Shown one piece after another: positions 1-9,455 of a DNA stretch of 64,000 nt; position 1 is the first letter of the stretch; each line of letters begins with the position of its first letter. A program made the translations under genes and the position numbers. The notes under the pieces were generated by a model. The model saw nothing but the letters and a program-made list of their open reading frames with translations. It was not told where the DNA came from and did no database searches. The DNA is taken from the NCBI RefSeq assembly GCF_004135365.1, contig NZ_CP035492.1, forward strand, positions 2,168,501 to 2,232,500, given 5' to 3'. This DNA comes from Paenibacillus protaetiae. GTDB taxonomy: Bacteria; Bacillota; Bacilli; Paenibacillales; Paenibacillaceae.

Positions 1-510
1 ATTATGCCCAAACAGGATAAAACCGATTACCGCAACGATTTTGAGCGGATGTACCAGTTAATCAACGAATCGCTGGCACAGACGAAGAAAACCGTTCTGA
101 AAGGTGAAGTAACCGGATCTTATTGTCCCGGTGATTATGATTTAAGCATAAGCGGATATAAGTTTTGCGGCATCGCGCAAAGAAGGCAAACCAATGCTTT
201 CATCATTCAAGCATTTATTATTGCAGAAGGCTCCGGCAGCCAGCGCGCCAAGCTTGTCCGTTCTTTCTATGATGAAGCGGCCGTTGGAGCCGAAAGCGGC
301 GCTTACCCGCTTGTGGAGACGGACAGCATGGCCAGTCTGGAGGAGCTTGCAGGAATAGGCTGGCCTGATTTGGTCCAAGCCGTTCGGGAAACAGTACGCG
401 CAGGGCAGACGCCGGAAGGGATGGCGCAGGCGGCAAGCCGGCTTGTTATGCCCGATGAACAAGCTGTACGGCAAATGATTGCGGAGTTGCGTAAAAGATA
501 TACATTTTGA
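1..510 (+). CDS. lipL: Octanoyl-[GcvH]:protein N-octanoyltransferase LipL, 3' part
   Basis: The reading frame is open at the left edge of the window, so the gene starts upstream; about 169 residues of an expected 280 or so are visible. LipL moves octanoyl groups from GcvH to the E2 subunits of lipoate-dependent dehydrogenases in the cytoplasm. The motif GSYCPGDYDLSI followed by GYKFCGIAQRR is typical of LipL; the Cys (residue 41 counted from the Met at position 4) is the predicted acyl-thioester nucleophile. The odhAB genes 3 kb away encode a lipoylated E2, a plausible substrate, though not in the same operon. The Met at position 4 is internal and not a likely start. LipM or another BPL/LplA-family protein is less likely because of the SYCPGD context. 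Confidence 0.85.
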   Translation: MMPKQDKTDYRNDFERMYQLINESLAQTKKTVLKGEVTGSYCPGDYDLSISGYKFCGIAQRRQTNAFIIQAFIIAEGSGSQRAKLVRSFYDEAAVGAESGAYPLVETDSMASLEELAGIGWPDLVQAVRETVRAGQTPEGMAQAASRLVMPDEQAVRQMIAELRKRYTF

Positions 511-533
511 CTATAATAGAGCTGGAGAACCAG

Positions 534-562
534 TTGACACCGTTAACTGTATCCATTAATAT
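534..562 (+). promoter_or_regulatory. Possible SigmaA promoter before the IDEAL-domain gene
   Basis: A perfect TTGACA (534-539) is followed after 17 bases by TTAATA (557-562), 113 bases before the start codon at 676. The -10 is only a moderate match, so this is a tentative call. Confidence 0.35.
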
Positions 563-675
563 TACAGTACATAACGAATGACCCCATTCGTTCTTCTTTT
601 CAATCAAATGTATAGATTTTTGTTACAGTTCAACTGCACTGTGGAATAATCGATACGAATACAGTAAGGCGGTGG

Positions 676-1059
676 ATGAATATGAACAGCTACGAAATCG
701 GCGATTGGGTACATGGAAGATCGGCAGAAGGAGAATGGATATCCGGTTTTTTGGAAGCATCGGATGCCGGGCAGCATATCGCTAAAGTGCGGGTCGTGCA
801 ATCGGATAATGAACGAGCGGTCGGCAAGCTGGCTGCTGTACGCTACAACTGGATTAAAGCGTTGCCTGTGTATGAGGATTTAAACGCAGTTCAGCTGCAC
901 AGCCTGATTGACATCGCTTTGGCTGCCAAAGACGAAGCTTGGTTTTATGAGCTGGCGGGCCGTTTAGAAAACACGTCCGGCCAGTCCGGCGAACGCCGCA
1001 GCACAGAACCTGCCCCTTTTATCCTTAACCGGCTTGGCACTTATCGCAGCCAGATGTAA
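676..1059 (+). CDS. Small IDEAL-domain protein
   Basis: A 127-residue (or 125 from the second ATG at 682) cytoplasmic protein. Residues 73-95 (LHSLIDIALAAKDEAWFYEL) match the short IDEAL domain pattern found near the C-terminus of several small Firmicute proteins such as YpiB; the domain's role is unknown. The N-terminal 65 residues look like a small beta-rich module. AAGGCGG at 666-672 is the ribosome site and fits the ATG at 682 slightly better than the one at 676. It stands alone: a terminator hairpin follows at 1167-1195. No specific function can be assigned. Confidence 0.7.
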   Translation: MNMNSYEIGDWVHGRSAEGEWISGFLEASDAGQHIAKVRVVQSDNERAVGKLAAVRYNWIKALPVYEDLNAVQLHSLIDIALAAKDEAWFYELAGRLENTSGQSGERRSTEPAPFILNRLGTYRSQM

Positions 1060-1166
1060 GCCTCACAACTCCGATTTTATATTTCTATAATGTTGTACTA
1101 AGCTTCCATTAAGGTTTGGCCCCTATAATCAGATTCAACCCCAATGTTATATATAGCAATGCCTTG

Positions 1167-1195
1167 GACCCGCAGAGATGCGGGTCACTTTTTTT
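1167..1195 (+). terminator. Rho-independent terminator, + strand
   Basis: GACCCGCA-GAGA-TGCGGGTC is a perfect 8-bp stem followed by a run of seven T. It ends rightward transcripts, probably that of the IDEAL-domain gene, and lies just beyond the stop of the converging LysR gene. Two TATAAT hexamers lie upstream (1086-1091, 1124-1129) without good -35 elements. Confidence 0.8.
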
Positions 1196-1201
1196 ATGGC
1201 A

Positions 1202-2110
1202 TTATAAATCGCCCGTCTCCCCGCTGCTGCGGCTGAATTTCTGCTCAATAAATGCAATCCAAGCCCGCGAAGCATGCGACAAATAACCTTCTTTGCGCCA
1301 AGCCATTGCCGGCTGCCACGGAATAACCGGCCTTGCAAGCGGCACGGCCTTCACCTTCCCCGGATCAAAAGAACGGCATATCGTCTCCGGCAGCATTGTA
1401 ATGCCCAGATTAGCCGCAGCCATCTCGCGTAGAAAATCCCACTGCGAGCTTTCATAAACAATACGCGGCATAAAACCTGCTTGCTCACAAGCAGCAATAA
1501 TCCGGTCATGCAGCGCAAATCCGCTTGCAAACAGCAGAAATGGCTCCTCTGCAAGCTCCTCCAATGCAAGTTGTTCTTTGGCAGCCAGCCGATGGCCGGG
1601 GTGCATAGCCACCATCACTTGTTCCTGCACAAGCGGAATAACATGATAACTGTCCGGGTCAACCGGAAGAAGCACCACGCCAACATCAAGGCTTCCTTCA
1701 CCAAGCCATTCCTCAATTTTTTTGGCGCCTTCCTCCACCATTTGAACGGCAATGCCGGGATAACGTTCCTGGAACTGCTTCATGACGACGGGAAAAAAGT
1801 TCGCTCCGGTCATCGGCGGCAAGCCGATGCGAATGCTTCCTTTGCGCAAAGAGCTTAAATCATGCAGCTCTGTCATCAGATCGTCAAACAGCTGTAAAAT
1901 CGGCTGGGCATACCGGACAATCGTTTCGCCGGTATCCGTAAGTTTGACTTGTTTGCTGTCGCGGTTGAATACTTCCAGGCTCAGTTCGTTTTCAAGCCCT
2001 TTAATCATTTTGCTGATGGACGGCTGCGTAATGTGCAGCGCCTGCGCTGCCTTCGTAAAGCTATTATGCCGCATAATTTCCGTTATATATTGCAAATGAC
2101 GTATCTCCAC
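1202..2110 (-). CDS. cidR: LysR-family regulator, CidR-like
   Basis: A 302-residue LysR-type transcription factor. Residues 1-60 form the winged helix-turn-helix (FTKAAQALHITQPSISKMIK), and about 90-295 the periplasmic-binding-like effector domain. The start is GTG at 2110, with GGAGG seven bases upstream. It is divergent from cidAB, the same arrangement as ywbI-ywbHG in Bacillus subtilis, where the regulator responds to acetate or pyruvate overflow and activates the holin-like genes. The dyad between the genes (2149-2172) is its probable binding site. The family is certain; the CidR role is inferred from the neighbours. Confidence 0.8.
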   Translation of the reverse strand: MEIRHLQYITEIMRHNSFTKAAQALHITQPSISKMIKGLENELSLEVFNRDSKQVKLTDTGETIVRYAQPILQLFDDLMTELHDLSSLRKGSIRIGLPPMTGANFFPVVMKQFQERYPGIAVQMVEEGAKKIEEWLGEGSLDVGVVLLPVDPDSYHVIPLVQEQVMVAMHPGHRLAAKEQLALEELAEEPFLLFASGFALHDRIIAACEQAGFMPRIVYESSQWDFLREMAAANLGITMLPETICRSFDPGKVKAVPLARPVIPWQPAMAWRKEGYLSHASRAWIAFIEQKFSRSSGETGDL

Positions 2111-2148
2111 AAACAGACCTCCATCTATAACCGAACGGAATGTAAACC

Positions 2149-2172
2149 ATACTGTAAATTCATTTTACCTAT
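2149..2172. promoter_or_regulatory. LysR-type operator between cidR and cidA
   Basis: ATACTGTAAAT-TC-ATTTTACCTAT is an imperfect inverted repeat with a T-N11-A core, the usual form of a LysR box. It overlaps the -35 of the candidate cidA promoter, as expected for an activator site. Confidence 0.5.
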
Positions 2173-2192
2173 GAAAAAGAATGCTGTACACT
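2164..2192 (+). promoter_or_regulatory. Candidate cidA promoter
   Basis: TTTACC (2164-2169), a 17-base spacer and TACACT (2187-2192). Both hexamers match SigmaA consensus at four of six positions. Such weakness is typical of a LysR-activated promoter. The start codon follows 31 bases downstream. Confidence 0.45.
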
Positions 2193-2222
2193 TGAATTCG
2201 AAAAGAAAGGAGCCGTCCGCTC

Positions 2223-2645
2223 ATGAAATCAGTCATCCTGCCTTGGCCCATTAGGCAATTGCGTCTGCTTACGCTAACCGTTCTGCAAGTTGCCGCGATT
2301 TTTATTCTTTCAAAAATCGCGGACGCCATTGTGTTATGGCTCCATTTGCCCGTCCCGGGAAGCATCGTCGGAATCGGACTATTGTTTGCTCTGCTAAAGC
2401 TTCGGATTATCCGCTTATCCTGGATTGATCTGGGGGCCAAATGGTTAATTGCCGAAATGCTGCTTTTTTTTATTCCGTCCACGGTTGGCATCGTTAATTA
2501 TGAAAGCTTAATTCAAACCAGCGGCCTGCGGCTTGCTTTTATTATTGTAGCAAGTACGATGGCTGTCATGTTATGTACCGGCTTTGCTGCCCAATGGATC
2601 AGCCGCAAACGGCCGGTTACGGATCCTGAAGGAAAGAAGGCTTAA
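2223..2645 (+). CDS. cidA: Holin-like protein CidA
   Basis: A 140-residue inner-membrane protein of the CidA/LrgA family with four predicted transmembrane segments (about 14-36, 44-62, 75-92, 102-122). The signature PVPGSIVGIGLLF is present. CidA/LrgA proteins act with CidB/LrgB in murein hydrolase control, cell death and, in Bacillus, pyruvate transport under overflow metabolism. AAAGGAG precedes the ATG. The stop is four bases before cidB, so the pair is one operon. The divergent cidR neighbour favours CidA over LrgA, which is usually next to a LytSR two-component system. Confidence 0.88.
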   Translation: MKSVILPWPIRQLRLLTLTVLQVAAIFILSKIADAIVLWLHLPVPGSIVGIGLLFALLKLRIIRLSWIDLGAKWLIAEMLLFFIPSTVGIVNYESLIQTSGLRLAFIIVASTMAVMLCTGFAAQWISRKRPVTDPEGKKA

Positions 2646-2649
2646 CCCG

Positions 2650-3330
2650 ATGTTTGCATCTGTATTTTGGCTATTGTTTACGATCATCGTGTACGGGGCA
2701 GCGAAGAAGATATACCGCAAATATCCGAAAATATACTTAACTCCGCTGCTGATCACACCCATTATCGTTATTGCCTCCATCAAAAGCTGCGGCGTATCGT
2801 TTGCAACGTATAACAGCGGTTCGCATCTGCTCACCGATATGGTTGAACCGGCAACCATCGCGCTTGCGGTGACTTTATACAAACACCTCGATATTTTGCG
2901 CAAATACGCGCTGGTCATTAGCGTCAGCGTCACATGCGGCGCATTGGCTGCATTCATAACGTCAGCCGGCTTTACCGAGCTGCTGGGTCTTAACAGCGAG
3001 CTTGTAGAAAGCCTCGCTCCGCGTTCGGCCACAACGCCAATTGCGCTTTCCATCTCCCATATGATTGGCGGTCTGCCGACGATTACAGCCGTTTCAACGC
3101 TTGTAACCGGCATTACCGGCATGATCATCGGCCCGCTGGTAATCAAATGGTGCCGGTTCCGCAGCCCGGTAGCCCGCGGCGTTTTATTCGGAACAAGCGC
3201 GCATTCGGCCGGCATCAGCAAAGCGTTTGAGTACAGTCAGGCTACAGGCTCCGTTGCCGGCATCGCCATGATGCTTACCGCATTCGTAACGTTATGTGCA
3301 GCTCCGCTCCTTATCAGCCTGTTTACCTGA
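2650..3330 (+). CDS. cidB: CidB/LrgB family membrane protein
   Basis: A 226-residue protein with about six to eight hydrophobic segments, matching the LrgB/CidB family (LAPRSATTPIALSISHMIGG and GTSAHSAGISKAFE are conserved family motifs). It partners CidA in the membrane. The ATG at 2650 is preceded by GGAAAGAAGG inside the cidA 3' end; an in-frame upstream ATG at 2584 lies within cidA and has no ribosome site. Transcription ends at the bidirectional terminator at 3387-3424. Confidence 0.88.
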   Translation: MFASVFWLLFTIIVYGAAKKIYRKYPKIYLTPLLITPIIVIASIKSCGVSFATYNSGSHLLTDMVEPATIALAVTLYKHLDILRKYALVISVSVTCGALAAFITSAGFTELLGLNSELVESLAPRSATTPIALSISHMIGGLPTITAVSTLVTGITGMIIGPLVIKWCRFRSPVARGVLFGTSAHSAGISKAFEYSQATGSVAGIAMMLTAFVTLCAAPLLISLFT

Positions 3331-3386
3331 ACGGATACCGTTTCTTCTGAACGCTGGCCATGCTGCCAGCTCACCGCCAAACAATA

Positions 3387-3424
3387 AAGGCTCGTGAAAG
3401 GATATGTCCCCTTTCACGAGCCTT
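3387..3424. terminator. Bidirectional terminator between cidB and odhB
   Basis: A 14-bp perfect stem (AAGGCTCGTGAAAG / CTTTCACGAGCCTT) with a 10-base loop, flanked by A-rich sequence on the left and TTATTT on the right. It can serve both converging operons. Confidence 0.85.
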
Positions 3425-3446
3425 ATTTAATGCAAGATATCAACAA

Positions 3447-4682
3447 TTAGCCTTCAAGCAGCAGCGATTCCGGATCTTCCAGCATTTCCTTTACGGTTAC
3501 GAGGAAACGAACCGCTTCTGCGCCGTCGACGATTCGGTGATCATACGACAAGGCGATGTACATCATCGGACGGTTTTCCATCCGTTCTTGGTCGATGGCA
3601 ACCGGACGCCACTGAATTTTGTGCATGCCCAAAATACCAACCTGAGGCGCATTCAAAATCGGCGTCGACAGAAGCGAACCAAATGTACCGCCGTTCGTAA
3701 TCGTAAAGCTGCCGCCGCTCAAGTCGGACAAAGCAAGCGAGTTCGAACGCGCTTTTTTCGCCAGATCGCTGATCGAACGCTCGATCTCCGCAAAGCTTAA
3801 GCGGTCTGCGTCACGAACGACCGGTACTACAAGGCCTTCTTTGGCGGATACGGCAATACCGATATCATAAAATTTCTTAACGAGCAAATCTTCGCCGTCA
3901 ATTTCTGCATTCAGCAGCGGGAACTGCTTCAAAGCGCCAACGACAGCTTTCGTGAAGAAGGACATAAAACCTAGTCCTACTTCATGTTTTTCCGTAAATG
4001 ATTGTTTGCGGCGTTTGCGGATATCCATAATCGCTGTCATGTCCACTTCGTTAAACGTCGTCAGCATCGCAGCTGTATGCTGTGCTTCTACGAGGCGTTT
4101 CGCGATGGTTGCACGGCGGCGGGACATTTTTTGGCGGTCAACCGGCTTGCCTCCCGTGGGTGCCGGCGCTGCTGGAGCAGGGGCCGGAGCTTTAGGCGCT
4201 GCAGGAGCTGGTGCTTGTCCAGCTGCACGTACGTCGCTTGCCAGCACAGTGCCGGCTGTGTTTTTGAGCTGCGCCAGATCGATGCCTTGCTCGCGTGCCG
4301 CTTTGCGGGCAGCCGGAGAAGCAATCACATCGGGGCTGCTTGCAGCCGGTACGGACGGCGCAGGAGCAGCTGCCGGCGCAGACGGCTGAGCCGCCGCCGG
4401 TACGGCAGGCGTTTCTGCAGGAGCGGCTGCCGGAGCCGCTCCGCCTGCAGATGCACCGATCGTGCCGATGACTTCGCCAACATTAACGTTGTCGCCTTCT
4501 TGTTTTAAAATGCTGGCGATTACGCCGCTTTCTTCCGAGCTGATTTCAATATTGACTTTATCCGTTTCCAGTTCCAGCAGAACGTCGCCTTGGTTTACCG
4601 AGTCACCCGGTTTAACAAGCCATTTGGAAATCGAACCTTCTGTAATCGACTCTCCCAGGCTTGGTACGATAATATCAGACAT
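3447..4682 (-). CDS. odhB: 2-oxoglutarate dehydrogenase E2 (dihydrolipoyl succinyltransferase)
   Basis: A 411-residue core subunit of the TCA-cycle 2-oxoglutarate dehydrogenase complex that transfers succinyl groups to CoA. The lipoyl domain covers residues 1-77 with the modified Lys42 in ETDKVNIE. An Ala/Pro-rich linker follows, then a peripheral-subunit-binding domain (about 118-150, [15 protein letters not shown]), a second linker, and the catalytic domain with DHRIVDG (His382, Asp386). The start is ATG at 4682, with AAGGGGG upstream; it overlaps the end of odhA by 8 bases, suggesting translational coupling. An in-frame upstream extension to 4712 lies inside odhA and has no ribosome site. 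Confidence 0.95.
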   Translation of the reverse strand: MSDIIVPSLGESITEGSISKWLVKPGDSVNQGDVLLELETDKVNIEISSEESGVIASILKQEGDNVNVGEVIGTIGASAGGAAPAAAPAETPAVPAAAQPSAPAAAPAPSVPAASSPDVIASPAARKAAREQGIDLAQLKNTAGTVLASDVRAAGQAPAPAAPKAPAPAPAAPAPTGGKPVDRQKMSRRRATIAKRLVEAQHTAAMLTTFNEVDMTAIMDIRKRRKQSFTEKHEVGLGFMSFFTKAVVGALKQFPLLNAEIDGEDLLVKKFYDIGIAVSAKEGLVVPVVRDADRLSFAEIERSISDLAKKARSNSLALSDLSGGSFTITNGGTFGSLLSTPILNAPQVGILGMHKIQWRPVAIDQERMENRPMMYIALSYDHRIVDGAEAVRFLVTVKEMLEDPESLLLEG

Positions 4683-7518
4683 TTGCTTTAACCCCCTTGA
4701 CGTATGCTTCACCGTTTAATGCTGTGTTAATGATCCATTTTTGTTCAACGCTATGCTCGTCAGCCGAACCTACTGCCGGACTGGAACGATCCGGACGGCC
4801 GATATAACGGACAGCCGCTTTTTTAGGCGCAAGCTCGCGCAGGCGCGGTTCCATATACGTCCAGGCGCCCATATTTTTAGGCTCTTCTTGTACCCATACA
4901 ATTTCTTCCACATTTTTGTAACGGTCGAATACCGCTTTTATTTCATTTTGCGGCAGCGGATAAAGCTGTTCGACGCGGATGATGTGCAGCCATTCCGTTC
5001 CTTCTGCCGGCAGCGCTTCTTCCAGATCAAGCGCAATCCGTCCTGAGCACAAAACGATACGTTTCACTTCTTTTTCCTCTGCGCCGAGTCCAGGCTGAGC
5101 CACGATCGGCTGGAATGACGAGCCTTCGCCAAACGCCGCTGCCGGCGAAGCCGCACGCGGGTTGCGGAGCAAGCTTTTTGGCGTCATCAGAATAAGCGGA
5201 CGAGCGTGTTCGGTGCCTAGCTGAGCCGCCTGTCTTCTGAGCAGGTGGAAATATTGCGCTGAGCTCGACAGGTTAGCGACAGTCCAGTTATTCTCTGCGC
5301 ACATTTGCAAATACCGTTCCAGACGAGCGCTGGAGTGCTCCGGCCCTTGGCCTTCAAACCCATGCGGCAGCAATACGACAAGGTTCGATTTTTGTCCCCA
5401 TTTCGATTCGCCTGCAGCAATAAACTGGTCGAAAATGCTTTGCGCCATGTTGGCAAAGTCGCCGAACTGCGCTTCCCACATCACAAGTGTTTCAGGCGAA
5501 AATACGTTATAGCCGTATTCAAATCCCAAAACGGCCGTTTCCGTGAGCGGGCTGTTATGGATCGCAAACGAAGCTTTCGCTTGCGGAATAGCATGCAGCG
5601 GCGAAAATTTCTCGCCAGTAATTTGATCGTTCAAGATCACATGGCGGTGAGAGAATGTGCCGCGTTCCGAATCTTGGCCGGTTAAGCGGATTGGCGTGCC
5701 GTCTGCCAGAATCGTTGCAAAAGCAAGCGTCTCGCCAAGGCCCCAGTCAACCTTCTCGCCTTCGTTCAGCATCGTGCCGCGGCGCTGCAAAATACGGGCC
5801 AGCTTCGGATATTCCGTAAATCCTTCCGGACGGTTCAGCAGCGCCTGATTGATTTCATTCAGGCGTTCAAGCGGTACGCCTGTGACAGCCTGCAGCTCCG
5901 AAATCATGCGCGGAACATGCGTGTGATGCCCTTGCGCCGCTTCTTCGCGCATTTGCTCGTAAGCCTGCTGAAGCTGATTTGCCGATTGCCGTTTCATTTC
6001 GGCTACCTGCTGTTCCGTAACCGCCTTTTGGCTAACCAGCGTGTTGGCATAAAGAGCCGCAACGGTAGGATGCTTGCGGACTTTGCTGTAAACAAGCGGC
6101 TGCGTGCCTTCAGGGTCATCCCCTTCGTTATGGCCGTGACGACGGTAGCCGATCATGTCGATGACAAAATCTTTTTTGAATTGCTTCCGGTATTCATAGG
6201 CAATCCGAATAGCTTGGATGCACGCATCCGGGTCATCCGCGTTAACGTGGATAATCGGAATATCGAAACCTTTTGCCACATCGCTGGAATACATGGTGGA
6301 ACGGGAATCCTCGGAATTGGTCGTAAAGCCGATCCGGTTATTCGTAATAATATGAATCGTCCCGCCGTTCGTATAGCCGCGCAGATTGTTGAAGTTGAGC
6401 GTTTCCGTTACAACGCCTTCGCCAGGGAAAGCTGCGTCGCCGTGGACGGTAATCGCAATCGCTTTGCTGACATCCTGCTTTGGAAAACCAGGCTGCGAGC
6501 GGTCTTCCTGCGCTGCGCGCGTAAAGCCCTCTACAACCGGATCCACCACTTCCAGGTGGCTTGGGTTGTTGGCGAGCGTGATGGTTGCTTTGGTCTCGCC
6601 GCTATCCGTTATGTTATACACTGCGCCTTGATGGTATTTCACGTCGCCGGACATCCCGAAGTTGGCGTCCAGTTCGCTTGGATCTGTTATATCAAGAGGC
6701 GGATGATAAAATTCGCCTAGTATTTTGGCGTATGGCTTTTTCAGCACATGCGCAAGCACGCTGAGCCGCCCGCGGTGAGCCATGCCGACCAGTATGTTTT
6801 CGGCCCCGTCCTGAATGGATAAACGGATAATCTCGTCCATGGCCGGAACGAGCATATCCACGCCTTCGATAGAGAAGCGTTTTTGGCCGGCAAACGTTTT
6901 ATGCAAGTAGTTCTCAAACTGCTCGACTTGAATAAGGCGGTCCAGCACTTCAGTCCGTTCTGCCGCAGTTAACACTTGAGATTCGGCGGAAGTTTCAGCA
7001 TGTTGATTAAGCCAATGAAGCTCCGATTCATCTTGAATATGTGAAAATTCATATGCAGTCTTGTTCGTATAAATTTCCGTAAGCCGCTCGACGGCTTGCA
7101 GGCCGTTCGTAATGTTAAGCGGCGCATTCTCCCAAATAAGCGATGCAGGCATAGCCGCCAGATCCTGTTTGGTTAAGCCGTAAGTAGCCGGATCGATTTT
7201 GGCAGTCGTGCGCTTCTCATCCAAAGGATAAATATCCGCCGCCAAATGTCCGTATCTGCGAATATTTAATACCAAATGATGCGCTTCCATTACTTTTTTC
7301 AGCGCTGCCGGATCATTTGGCACGGAAGGCGCTTTGGAGCCTGCTGCAGCATTCGCAAAATCTGCCGGAGGAGCGCCCCATGTCGCAAAAAGCTCACGGA
7401 ATGTCGAATTGACTGAATCCGGATCTGCTAGATATTGTTCATATTGCTCTTGCACATAGCCAAGATTGGGACCATAATAGCTGCTCCAAGGGGAATCGTG
7501 CCAATCATCGGTGTTCAT
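4675..7518 (-). CDS. odhA: 2-oxoglutarate dehydrogenase E1
   Basis: A 947-residue thiamine-diphosphate decarboxylase of the 2-oxoglutarate dehydrogenase complex. It has the short N-terminal region that may dock E2 ([19 protein letters not shown]), the ThDP-binding region with [13 protein letters not shown] and [22 protein letters not shown], and the C-terminal transketolase-like part with [13 protein letters not shown]. Length matches Bacillus OdhA. It is first in the odhA-odhB operon; E3 is not here and is presumably shared with other complexes. GGAGGTC lies upstream of the ATG at 7518. Confidence 0.95.
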   Translation of the reverse strand: MNTDDWHDSPWSSYYGPNLGYVQEQYEQYLADPDSVNSTFRELFATWGAPPADFANAAAGSKAPSVPNDPAALKKVMEAHHLVLNIRRYGHLAADIYPLDEKRTTAKIDPATYGLTKQDLAAMPASLIWENAPLNITNGLQAVERLTEIYTNKTAYEFSHIQDESELHWLNQHAETSAESQVLTAAERTEVLDRLIQVEQFENYLHKTFAGQKRFSIEGVDMLVPAMDEIIRLSIQDGAENILVGMAHRGRLSVLAHVLKKPYAKILGEFYHPPLDITDPSELDANFGMSGDVKYHQGAVYNITDSGETKATITLANNPSHLEVVDPVVEGFTRAAQEDRSQPGFPKQDVSKAIAITVHGDAAFPGEGVVTETLNFNNLRGYTNGGTIHIITNNRIGFTTNSEDSRSTMYSSDVAKGFDIPIIHVNADDPDACIQAIRIAYEYRKQFKKDFVIDMIGYRRHGHNEGDDPEGTQPLVYSKVRKHPTVAALYANTLVSQKAVTEQQVAEMKRQSANQLQQAYEQMREEAAQGHHTHVPRMISELQAVTGVPLERLNEINQALLNRPEGFTEYPKLARILQRRGTMLNEGEKVDWGLGETLAFATILADGTPIRLTGQDSERGTFSHRHVILNDQITGEKFSPLHAIPQAKASFAIHNSPLTETAVLGFEYGYNVFSPETLVMWEAQFGDFANMAQSIFDQFIAAGESKWGQKSNLVVLLPHGFEGQGPEHSSARLERYLQMCAENNWTVANLSSSAQYFHLLRRQAAQLGTEHARPLILMTPKSLLRNPRAASPAAAFGEGSSFQPIVAQPGLGAEEKEVKRIVLCSGRIALDLEEALPAEGTEWLHIIRVEQLYPLPQNEIKAVFDRYKNVEEIVWVQEEPKNMGAWTYMEPRLRELAPKKAAVRYIGRPDRSSPAVGSADEHSVEQKWIINTALNGEAYVKGVKANV

Positions 7519-7836
7519 TGCTGAAGACCTCCACTCTCATCTTGAGAAACTTGTTAGACCATCTTTATTGTAATGAAAACGTTACCTTGCTTCAACTTCC
7601 ATTATTCTTGTTCTTCAGTTGTAGTAACTTCTTCTGCTAATTCACTAAGGGTAAACATTCGTTTTGCTCTCGTTTCTTTGCGTTTTCTCCGTTTCTAACC
7701 CTTTTAAGGAAAAAAATAATCTCAATTTGAGAATGAAACTATCTGAAGGCAGCATAATAGCTATTTCGCTCTTGAATTACTCATTTAATCAATATCAATT
7801 TCAGATTGAATGTATATCGACTCAGCATCAAATGAA
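7519..7836. other. odhA upstream region
   Basis: AT-rich intergenic DNA between odhA and the pepA terminator. It should hold the odhA promoter on the minus strand, but I could not single out a convincing pair of hexamers. A 66-codon rightward reading frame here (7664-7864) has no ribosome site and no recognisable product. Confidence 0.4.
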
Positions 7837-7871
7837 AACCCCTTCACAGATAGTATATCCATGAAAGGGTT
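7837..7871 (-). terminator. Probable pepA terminator
   Basis: AACCCCTTCA pairs with TGAAAGGGTT (one mismatch) around a 15-base loop. Read on the minus strand, the stem is followed by TTTTCATTT. It lies about 30 bases beyond the corrected pepA stop at 7900. Confidence 0.55.
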
Positions 7872-7899
7872 ATTGGTTATCATAATCATAGAATAGTTT

Positions 7900-9407
7900 T
7901 TAATTTTTCAGCAGCAGCTCAGCGAGGGTGCGAACCATCACGCCGGTAGCCCTTTTGGCTCCCAGCCGCGTCCTTTTTCGACAAAAGCCGTACCTGCAAT
8001 ATCAAGGTGAACCCACGGCAGCCCTTCGGCAAATTCTCCGATAAATAAACCGCCCATAATCGCTCCTGCATAACGCCAGCCGCTGTTGCGCAGATCAGCC
8101 GCCGAGCTCTTCAGCTCTTTGCGGTATTCCGGATACGCCGGAAATGCCCAAATGCGCTCACCGGCTGCTTGGCCTGCTTCGATCACCGCCTGCTGCAGCT
8201 TCTCATCATTCGCGACGGTGCCGGAAACATGATCCCCTAGTGTGCTTACAACCGCGCCGGTTAACGTTGCAACATCCACGATGCGGTTAGCTCCCCGGCG
8301 GATTGCGGTCGTCAGACCGTCTGCCAGCACAATGCGCCCTTCTGCGTCGGTGTTCGTTACCTCAACCGTCAAGCCGTTCATCATGCGAATAATATCGCCC
8401 GGCTTGTACGCACGGTGGGAAGGCATATTCTCAGCCGCCGGAATAACGGCGATGACGTTAATCTCCGGCTTCAGCTCTCCGATAATTTGCATGGCTCCCA
8501 GTACCGCAGCAGCGCCGCCCATATCGGAAATCATTTCTTCCATACCCGGTCCCCGCTTCAGGGAGATTCCCCCGGTATCAAACGTAACCCCTTTACCGAC
8601 CAATCCCCATACGTCGCTTCTGTCCGGCGCGCCTTCGTAATGAATGACGATCATCCGCGGTTCGTTCACGCTGCCGCGGCCGACGGCCAGCAAGCCGCCC
8701 ATCCCCTGATCAGCCGCGCTCCATTCATCAACAACTTCGATATCAAAATCATAATCGCGTGCCAAATCTTCGGCATAAGATGCCAGCCTCTCCGGTGTCA
8801 GCTCATTGCCCGGCATATTGGTCAAGTCACGGGCGTAGCATACCCCTTGCGCGAATATACCGCCGCGCTGCAAGCCAGAGGTCCACGCCCGGACAGTCTC
8901 CTCGTCCGCTTCAGGCAACAGGAACAGCTGCACAGAGGCAAGCTCATGCCGGAACGCTTCTTCCCGCTTCAACGGCAGCCAGTCGTGCAGCGCAAGCGTC
9001 AGCCCTTCCGCCAAAGCTTGGCCAGCCGCCCTTCCGTCAAACTGCGCTGCCAATTCGCGGCTAAGCTCTACTTTTGCTGTGCGCGCTTTGATCCGCTTTA
9101 ACGCCTTCGCAGCGGCTGCAGCCGCCAGGCGGAGCTGGCCGGCATCGCCTTGGCCCGAGAGGCCGGCAAATAAAATATAGCTTGCGGGCATAAGCCCGTA
9201 AGTCGGATATACTTCCGTCTGCCCCGTTTCGCCTTTAAACAGCTCGCCCGCCGCTGCCAGCTGAAGCGCTTGAGCGATCTGCGCCGGAAGGCCTGCTCCC
9301 GCAGGCTGCTGCAGCTCTTGCGCGCTCACAAAGCGGACAACTGCGTCGCTTTGCTGATTGCCCGTTTGTGCAGCGCCATATGTAAATTGAATAGTCAATT
9401 GTTCCAT
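7900..9407 (-). pseudogene. pepA: Leucyl aminopeptidase (M17), frameshifted near the C-terminus
   Basis: An M17 zinc/manganese aminopeptidase that trims N-terminal residues in the cytoplasm. The catalytic motif NTDAEGRIVLADGL and the metal-binding region KGVTFDTGGISLK are intact. As read, the frame stops at 7938 after EPKGLPA. If one base is added to the CCC run at 7950-7952, the frame continues as KGATGVMVRTLAELLLKN and stops at 7900, which is the normal M17 ending, giving about 502 residues. Only the last dozen residues are affected, so a sequencing error is likely. The ATG at 9407 was chosen; a TTG at 9422 is also in frame. It lies 49 bases downstream of the histidine kinase gene on the same strand. 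Confidence 0.85.
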
Positions 9408-9455
9408 CCTCTCTCTTTGCAAACATCAAAATCAACACTTCAAAATATTACGCTT

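Noticed and set aside
1081-1195. Small RNA gene ending at the 1167-1195 terminator
   Set aside because: Two TATAAT hexamers are present but neither has a credible -35, so the terminator is assigned to the upstream gene.
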